From: DASWJZ01 sp038211615
Lineage (GTDB): Bacteria; Pseudomonadota; Alphaproteobacteria; Rhizobiales; Afifellaceae
NCBI GenBank assembly: GCA_038211615.1
Contig: JBBQVL010000002.1
Coordinates: 53,349-117,348, forward strand
DNA length: 64,000 bases
Reading direction: 5' to 3'
Below are positions 59,360 through 64,000 of the stretch, piece after piece. Position 1 is the stretch's first letter. Each line of letters opens with the position of its first letter. The translations under genes were made by a program, and so were the position numbers. Under the pieces are notes generated by a model. That model saw only the letters and a program-made list of their open reading frames with translations, searched no databases and was not told the DNA's origin.

Positions 59360-60583
59360 ATGATGAGCGGGACCGCGATGAACGGAGCTGGTGTCAACGG
59401 GACGAGGCCAACCGCCGTCTCCTTCAAGAACGTCGACATCATCTTCGGCAACCGCGCGGCGGAAGGGCTGGCGCTGCTCGACCAGGGCCGTACGCGCACC
59501 GAGATCCTGGCCGCCTGCGGCGCGGTGCTCGGCGTCGCCGATTGCTCGCTGGAGGTCGGCGAGGGCGAGATCACCGTGCTGATGGGCCTTTCCGGCTCCG
59601 GCAAGTCGACGCTGATGCGCGCCGTCAACGGCCTGAACCGGCCGGTGCGTGGCACCGTCCTCGTCAAGGACGGGGACGCGATGGTCGATGTCGCGGCCTG
59701 CGACGCCGCGGTGCTCCGTCGCATCCGCATGCAGCGTGTCGCGATGGTGTTCCAGAATTTTGCGCTGCTCCCGTGGCGCACGGTCGCCGAGAATGTCGGT
59801 TTCGGCCTGGAGCTCGCCGGCGTGCCGGAGGCGGAGCGGCGCGAGCGGGTGATGAAGCAGCTCGAGCTGGTCGGCCTCGCGCCGTGGGCGGGCAAGCACG
59901 CGCATGAGCTTTCCGGCGGCATGCAGCAGCGCGTCGGCCTGGCGCGCGCCTTCGCCACCGAGGCGCCGATCCTGCTCATGGACGAGCCGTTCTCGGCGCT
60001 CGATCCGCTGATCCGCGCCAAACTGCAGGACGAGCTGTTGGAGCTGCAGCGGCAATTGAAGCGCACCATCGTCTTCGTCAGCCACGATCTCGACGAGGCG
60101 CTGAAGATCGGCACCCGCATCGCCATCATGGAATCGGGGCGGATCATCCAGTACGGCGAGCCGCAGGAGATCGTGCTGAACCCGGCGAGCGACTATGTGC
60201 GCGATTTCGTCGCCCACATGAATCCGCTGAACGTGCTCCGCGCGCAGGAGGTGATGCATCCCTTCGCCAGCCTGCCGCTGACCGGCGTTGGCAGCGAAGC
60301 CCGGATCGACGAGGAGCTGACGCTGACCCCGGCCGGCGAGGGCAAGCGCGACGGCATCGCGATGCCGCTGGTGGCGCTGGAGGACGTCGACCGCGCGCCG
60401 CACCGCGCCTTCATCTCGGTCGCAGGCGAAACCCCGCTCCGCGCCCTGATCGACGCGCGGCTGAAGCACACCGGGCCGTTCGTCGTCCGCGACAACGGGG
60501 CGATCAGCGGCCTGATCCGCGACGAAGACCTCTTCCGTTGCCTGCAGGCGCGGGCGGAAGGAAAAGCGCCGACGCCTATGTAG
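59360..60583 (+). CDS. choV: choline ABC transporter ATP-binding protein
   Basis: A 407-residue ProV/ChoV ATPase. Walker A GLSGSGKST, signature LSGGMQQRVGLARA and Walker B ILLMDEPFSALDP are intact. A C-terminal regulatory region (about 280-407) resembles the CBS-type tail of QAT-family ATPases, with DNGAISGLIRDEDLFRCL at the end. The N-terminus (NVDIIFGNRAAEGLALLDQGRTRTEI) matches this subfamily. Two ATGs (59360, 59363) are possible starts. It completes the choline importer; a second strong promoter for rpmJ lies just after it. Confidence 0.94.
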   Translation: MMSGTAMNGAGVNGTRPTAVSFKNVDIIFGNRAAEGLALLDQGRTRTEILAACGAVLGVADCSLEVGEGEITVLMGLSGSGKSTLMRAVNGLNRPVRGTVLVKDGDAMVDVAACDAAVLRRIRMQRVAMVFQNFALLPWRTVAENVGFGLELAGVPEAERRERVMKQLELVGLAPWAGKHAHELSGGMQQRVGLARAFATEAPILLMDEPFSALDPLIRAKLQDELLELQRQLKRTIVFVSHDLDEALKIGTRIAIMESGRIIQYGEPQEIVLNPASDYVRDFVAHMNPLNVLRAQEVMHPFASLPLTGVGSEARIDEELTLTPAGEGKRDGIAMPLVALEDVDRAPHRAFISVAGETPLRALIDARLKHTGPFVVRDNGAISGLIRDEDLFRCLQARAEGKAPTPM

Positions 60584-60593
60584 GCGGCGGACC

Positions 60594-60622
60594 TTGACAT
60601 TCCGGCCCTGAATTCCCTATGT
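60594..60622 (+). promoter_or_regulatory. sigma-70-type promoter for rpmJ
   Basis: TTGACA (60594-60599) and CTATGT (60617-60622) are separated by exactly 17 bp. The -35 is a perfect consensus match and the -10 is moderate. It lies about 48 bp upstream of the rpmJ start, right after the choV stop. Confidence 0.78.
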
Positions 60623-60669
60623 GCGCGCTTGAATTTTGGCGCGCGAACTTCGCGTGACGGGCTTATTCC

Positions 60670-60795
60670 ATGAAGATCAAGAACTCCCTCCGGTCGCTCA
60701 AGGGCCGCCACCGCGAAAACCGCCTGGTCCGCCGCAAGGGCCGCGTCTACGTCATCAACAAGACGCAGAAGCGCTACAAGGCCCGGCAGGGCTGA
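60670..60795 (+). CDS. rpmJ: 50S ribosomal protein L36, zinc-free type
   Basis: A 41-residue, highly basic protein too short for routine ORF cut-offs: it begins KIKNSLRSLKGRHREN and ends KRYKARQG. It matches bacterial L36 of the variant (C-minus, YkgO-like) class that lacks the zinc-binding cysteines found in C-plus L36. In alphaproteobacteria this zinc-free form is the usual L36. Monocistronic, with its own strong promoter, it is isolated from the ribosomal operons as in many relatives. Confidence 0.95.
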   Translation: MKIKNSLRSLKGRHRENRLVRRKGRVYVINKTQKRYKARQG

Positions 60796-60895
60796 AGGCA
60801 GCACGCCGCCTTTCTCCGGTTGCGCGCTGGCAAGGCGCCCGCTCCCCAAGCGATCGTGTTTTGACCTCCCGGCCGGAAAATCCTACTTTTCCGGC

Positions 60896-61498
60896 ATGAG
60901 TCGGCTCATCTCGGCCGTTTTCCTTGTCGCGCTGCTGGCGCCGCTGCCGCTGCGCGCGGAGCCTAATGGCGCTTCCTCGACCGCCCCTCCGCCTGCTCTC
61001 AATCAGCGCACCATTTCAGAGCTTCCGCTCGACGATCTCTTCGCCAGGCTGAAGGACGATTCCACCGCCCAGGCTGGCGAGCGGATCGAGCAGGAGATTC
61101 TGCGGCGCTTCGCACGCTCCGGCAGCCCGACCGCCGATCTCCTGATGTCGTGGGCCGTGAACGCGATGGAGAAGAAGAATTTTCCGCTGGCGCTCGACGT
61201 GCTCGACCAGATCATCGTCATCCGGCCGGATTTCGCCGAGGCCTGGAACAAGCGCGCCACCGTCCACTTCGTCATGGAGGATTTCGGCCAGTCGCTCTTC
61301 GATATCCGCCAGACGCTGGCGATCGAGCCGCGCCATTTCGGCGCGCTTGCCGGTTTCGGCATGATTCTTCAGGCGATGGACCGCAACAAGGATGCCATCG
61401 ACGTCTACCGTCGCGCACTGGAGATCGATCCGCGGCTCGACAAGGTGCGGGAATCGCTCGAAGCGCTGGAGAAGGAAGCCGGCGGCAAGGGCGTCTGA
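60896..61498 (+). CDS. exported tetratricopeptide-repeat protein
   Basis: This 200-residue protein has a signal peptide (1-22, LRA-EP) and about three TPR helices in the second half (SWAVNAMEKKNFPLALDVLDQIIVIRPDFAEAWNKRATVHF, MEDFGQSLFDIRQTLAIEPRHFGALAGFGMI, and AMDRNKDAIDVYRRALEIDPRL). TPRs mediate protein-protein contacts, so it may act as a periplasmic scaffold. It stands alone and is convergent with the aldo/keto reductase gene (22 bp gap). No conserved partner is visible here. Confidence 0.87.
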   Translation: MSRLISAVFLVALLAPLPLRAEPNGASSTAPPPALNQRTISELPLDDLFARLKDDSTAQAGERIEQEILRRFARSGSPTADLLMSWAVNAMEKKNFPLALDVLDQIIVIRPDFAEAWNKRATVHFVMEDFGQSLFDIRQTLAIEPRHFGALAGFGMILQAMDRNKDAIDVYRRALEIDPRLDKVRESLEALEKEAGGKGV

Positions 61499-61520
61499 CC
61501 TTCGCCCTGGTCCGCCAGGA

Positions 61521-62513
61521 TTACCGGTCCACGAAGCGCTGGTTGGCGGTGTTATAACGCTCCCCGGCGATAGCTTCCCGTTTCAGCGCCGCGTCGAGAT
61601 CGGCGATATCGCCGGCGTCGAGCGCGATGCTCGCGGCGCCGATATTCTCCTCCAGATAGGTGCGGCGCTTGGTGCCGGGGATCGGCACGATGTCATCGCC
61701 CTTCGCGAGCAGCCACGCGAGCGCGATCTGCCCCGGCCTGGCGTTCTTCCGTTGCGCCACCCGCACGACGGCGGAAGCCGCGCGCATGTTGGTGTCGAAG
61801 TTCCTTCCCTGATAGCGCGGATCGTTGTGGCGATGATCGTTCGCGGGATAATCCTCCGCCCGCCGCACCTGGCCGGTCAGGAAGCCGCGGCCGAGCGGTG
61901 CAAAGGGCACGAGGCCGATGCCGAGCTCGCGCAGCAGCGGGAGGATCTTCGGTTCGAGATTGCGCTCCCACAGGGAATATTCGCTCTGCAGCGCGGAGAC
62001 CGGGAAGGTAGCGTGCGCGCGGCGGATGGCGTCCTCGCCCGCCTCGGAGAGGCCGAAGAAGCGCACCTTTCCGGCGCGCGCCAGATCGGCGACGGCACCC
62101 GCGACGTCTTCCATCGGCACCGCCGGATCGACGCGGTGCTGGTAGAGAAGGTCGATGCGATCGGTCTGCAGCCGCTTCAGCGATGCCTCGACGACCTCGC
62201 GGATATGTGCCGGCCGGCTGTCCACGCCGACCGACTTGCCATTGTCGATCTTGAAGCCGAACTTGGTTGCGATCACGATCCTGTCGCGGTGCGGCTTCAG
62301 CACGCGCCCGACGAGCTCCTCGTTACGGAACGGGCCATAGACCTCGGCCGTATCGAAGAAGGTGACGCCGAGCTCGATCGCCCGGTTGAGGGTCGCGACC
62401 GACTCGCTCTCGTCGGCGGCGCCGTAGGACTGGCTCATCCCCATGCAGCCAAGCCCGAGAGGCGAAACCTCAAGCCCCTCGCCTCCGAGCTTCCGCTTGT
62501 CGAGCATCGTCAT
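61521..62513 (-). CDS. aldo/keto reductase
   Basis: A 330-residue NADPH-dependent aldo/keto reductase of the AKR13/YajO-like type. Catalytic residues are visible: Asp and Tyr in FDTAEVYG, Lys in IVIATKFGFK, and His in DLLYQHRVDPAVP. The NADP-binding tail IPIPGTKRRTYLEEN (conserved Gly-Thr-Lys) is present. The substrate is unknown; such enzymes reduce small aldehydes or ketones. Two ATGs (62513, 62507) could be the start. It is preceded by the fatty-acid hydroxylase family gene in the same direction (15 bp apart). Confidence 0.9.
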   Translation of the reverse strand: MTMLDKRKLGGEGLEVSPLGLGCMGMSQSYGAADESESVATLNRAIELGVTFFDTAEVYGPFRNEELVGRVLKPHRDRIVIATKFGFKIDNGKSVGVDSRPAHIREVVEASLKRLQTDRIDLLYQHRVDPAVPMEDVAGAVADLARAGKVRFFGLSEAGEDAIRRAHATFPVSALQSEYSLWERNLEPKILPLLRELGIGLVPFAPLGRGFLTGQVRRAEDYPANDHRHNDPRYQGRNFDTNMRAASAVVRVAQRKNARPGQIALAWLLAKGDDIVPIPGTKRRTYLEENIGAASIALDAGDIADLDAALKREAIAGERYNTANQRFVDR

Positions 62514-62528
62514 GTATCGGATCTCCGC

Positions 62529-63119
62529 CTACGTCTGTGGGGTGGCGTTGTTCTTGTTGCGGTGCGCGCGGGCCGGGCTTGCCGCGACGGTCGGATCGGC
62601 GGTGTGAAGGATGCGGTCCCAGAATCCCGTCGAAACTCCGTAATTGCAGTCCTCGTCCGAGTAGTGGTGCTTCGCGTGCCGGCGCTTCAGCCGGTACAGG
62701 TAGGTATCATGTTCCAGCCGCCAATGGTGCACGACGTGATGGACGGCGATGTACCAAAGGTATCCCGCCATCAGGCCGCAGGTCAGGCCGCCTGCGACGT
62801 TGGCATCCGTGCCACGCCACAGAATCAGCCCCAGCACGCCAAAGGTCGCGAGGCTGACCCAGATGGGCGTGCCGACCAGCGCGGTGGGATCCTCGTGGTG
62901 CGCATCGTGCATCCGCTCCAGCACCGGTATGCGGTGCAGCGCGAAGCGGTGCAGGACATATTCGGCGAGCGTCCATCCGGCGATCCCCACAGCGCAGGCC
63001 CCCAGCCAGTCGAGCCGCTGCCGCAGCGTCGCGTCCCGCATCGCTTCGTTGGACAGCGCAAGGATCAGCAGCGGGTAGACGACGAAATCCGCGTGGTAGG
63101 TCACCTTGTTCAATCGCAT
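62529..63119 (-). CDS. sterol desaturase/fatty acid hydroxylase family protein
   Basis: This 196-residue membrane protein has four hydrophobic helices and the histidine clusters of the FA_hydroxylase family: HRFALHR, HDAHH, HHVVHH and HAKHH, which bind a di-iron centre. Such enzymes hydroxylate or desaturate lipids, carotenoids or sterol-like molecules. The ATG at 63119 (MRLNKVTYHADF) is preferred over the upstream frame. It lies 15 bp before the aldo/keto reductase gene and may be cotranscribed with it, which could indicate a shared lipid or aldehyde step, but this is inference. Confidence 0.85.
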   Translation of the reverse strand: MRLNKVTYHADFVVYPLLILALSNEAMRDATLRQRLDWLGACAVGIAGWTLAEYVLHRFALHRIPVLERMHDAHHEDPTALVGTPIWVSLATFGVLGLILWRGTDANVAGGLTCGLMAGYLWYIAVHHVVHHWRLEHDTYLYRLKRRHAKHHYSDEDCNYGVSTGFWDRILHTADPTVAASPARAHRNKNNATPQT

Positions 63120-63262
63120 CGAGGTGCTCCATCCGAAGCGGCGTCGCGAAGCGTATTCCCAAACCGCACCCGCAGATCGTGCAAACCCGGTCAGCCGCGT
63201 CAACCAAATTGCCGCGCGCAACTCCTGTGATCGCGGTGCGATAGATCGCCGCCGGTCCGTCG

Positions 63263-64000
63263 CTAGATCCCCGACGTGCCGTCAGGCCCGATGAAGGCGA
63301 TGCGAATAAGGTTCGTCGCGCCGGAAGTGCCGAACGGAACGCCAGCGGTGATGATGATGCGTTCGCCCGGCTGAGCGAAGCCCTCGCGATAGGCGATCGA
63401 GCAGGCGCGATCGACCATCTCGTCGATGTTGTGGGCGTCCTCGGTCTCGACGCAGTGCAGGCCCCAGACGATTGACAGCCGGCGCGCTGTGCGGCGGACC
63501 GGCGAGAGCGCGATGACCGGGACGCCGGGGCGCTCGCGCGAGGCACGGATGCCGGTCGAGCCCGAGGATGTGTAGCAGACGATCGCGGCGAGCCCGAGCG
63601 TCTCGCCGATCTGCCGCGCGGCCGAGGCGATGGTGTCGGCGCCGGTCGATTCCGGGTCGGGACGCTGCGCCTGGATGATGGCGGTGAAGAGCTTGTCCTC
63701 CTCCACCGCCTCGGCGATGCGGTTCATCGTCTCGACGGCCTCGATCGGGTATTCGCCCGCGGCGGATTCGGCCGAGAGCATCACCGCATCGGCGCCTTCG
63801 AACACGGCGGTCGCGACGTCGGAGACCTCGGCGCGCGTGGGGACGGCGGCGGAGATCATGCTTTCCAGCATCTGCGTCGCGACGACGGCGGGCTTGCCGA
63901 GCCGCCGCGCGAGGCGCGTGATGCGCTTCTGTACGCCGGGCACGGCTTCGAGCGGCATCTCCACGCCGAGATCGCCGCGCGCCACCATGACGGCGTCGGC
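63263..64000 (-). CDS. pyk: pyruvate kinase (partial, N-terminal part outside window)
   Basis: The last 245 residues of a pyruvate kinase. The frame remains open at the right border with ADAVMVARGDLGVE, the conserved segment containing the active-site Asp. Helix KPAVVATQMLESMISAAVPTRAEVSDVATAVFEGADAVMLS is the canonical signature, and the C-terminal regulatory domain ends with ERIIITAGVPFGTSGATNLIRI. The enzyme converts phosphoenolpyruvate and ADP to pyruvate and ATP. The start lies beyond position 64000. Confidence 0.95.
   Translation of the reverse strand, partial: ADAVMVARGDLGVEMPLEAVPGVQKRITRLARRLGKPAVVATQMLESMISAAVPTRAEVSDVATAVFEGADAVMLSAESAAGEYPIEAVETMNRIAEAVEEDKLFTAIIQAQRPDPESTGADTIASAARQIGETLGLAAIVCYTSSGSTGIRASRERPGVPVIALSPVRRTARRLSIVWGLHCVETEDAHNIDEMVDRACSIAYREGFAQPGERIIITAGVPFGTSGATNLIRIAFIGPDGTSGI

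Noticed and set aside
58151..60469. A 772-codon minus-strand frame opposite choWV
   Set aside because: It is a shadow with extreme Arg/Asp/His content, while the + strand carries intact ABC motifs.

Overview
The window is a GC-rich (roughly two-thirds G+C by eye), gene-dense chromosomal segment from an alphaproteobacterium, most likely of the order Hyphomicrobiales (Rhizobiales). Pointers are a ChoXWV choline importer next to betI-betA, a CpdR-type response regulator beside an N-formylglutamate amidohydrolase, a ROSE-like heat-shock leader with an RpoH-type promoter, an alphaproteobacterial Porin_2-type porin, palindromic intergenic repeats of the rhizobial kind, and GTTAACC/CtrA-like promoter boxes. 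I cannot name the genus. No phage, IS element, rRNA or CRISPR array was seen; one tRNA (Val-GAC) is present.

Layout. 1-0.6 kb: 3' end of a TadG-like vWA protein, then a 38-bp hairpin-bearing tandem repeat. 0.7-5.2 kb: DJ-1/PfpI protein and an RbsBAC-type sugar ABC importer. 5.3-8 kb: SPFH (QmcA)-NfeD pair and arabinose-5-phosphate isomerase (LPS Kdo pathway). 8.2-11.3 kb: small protein, PAS-GGDEF-EAL protein, and an orphan secreted protein framed by imperfect direct repeats. 11.4-17.6 kb: envelope genes (outer-membrane beta-barrel, GalU, GalE, lytic transglycosylase, DUF459 SGNH-like protein). 17.6-19.7 kb: MetE-C-like methyltransferase and an exported metallo-beta-lactamase-fold protein. 19.8-26.6 kb: gltB and gltD, separated by a DUF433/DUF5615 toxin-antitoxin-like pair. 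26.9-31.5 kb: cold-shock protein, a bufferin-type RiPP metallophore operon with two precursor genes (bufA, bufA', bufB, bufC, DoxX), and threonine aldolase. 31.6-35 kb: Hsp20, three neighbouring PepSY-like exported proteins, a lipase-type hydrolase and an orphan small-RNA candidate. 35.3-38.4 kb: N-formylglutamate amidohydrolase, CpdR, tRNA-Val, porin. 38.4-45.4 kb: DUF1479 oxygenase with a divergent AraC regulator, EamA transporter, Na/Pi cotransporter, an internally duplicated exported protein, and 3-methyladenine glycosylase. 45.4-55 kb: B12-binding radical SAM protein, then a strand-alternating surface-glycan island (two paralogous GT-A-like enzymes, two GT25 enzymes, an ELM1-like protein, GT10, two FkbM methyltransferases and one further methyltransferase). 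55-60.6 kb: betA-betI divergent from choXWV. 60.6-64 kb: rpmJ, TPR protein, aldo/keto reductase, fatty-acid hydroxylase family protein and the 3' part of pyruvate kinase.

How the genes fit together. Many genes serve the envelope: nucleotide sugars (GalU, GalE), Kdo supply (KdsD), export or barrel proteins, and the glycan island. Others serve nutrient import and osmoprotection (sugar and choline importers, betA), nitrogen assimilation (GltBD) and stress (Hsp20, CspA, bufferin). The best candidate for unusual biology is the bufferin operon: two different four-cysteine exported precursor peptides share one DUF692 (MNIO) enzyme and one partner protein, and a strong hairpin sits between the two precursor genes. 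Secondary targets are the toxin-antitoxin-like pair inside gltBD, the PepSY-like gene cluster with duplicated operator-like boxes, the direct-repeat-framed secreted protein, and the small-RNA candidate near 35.2 kb.
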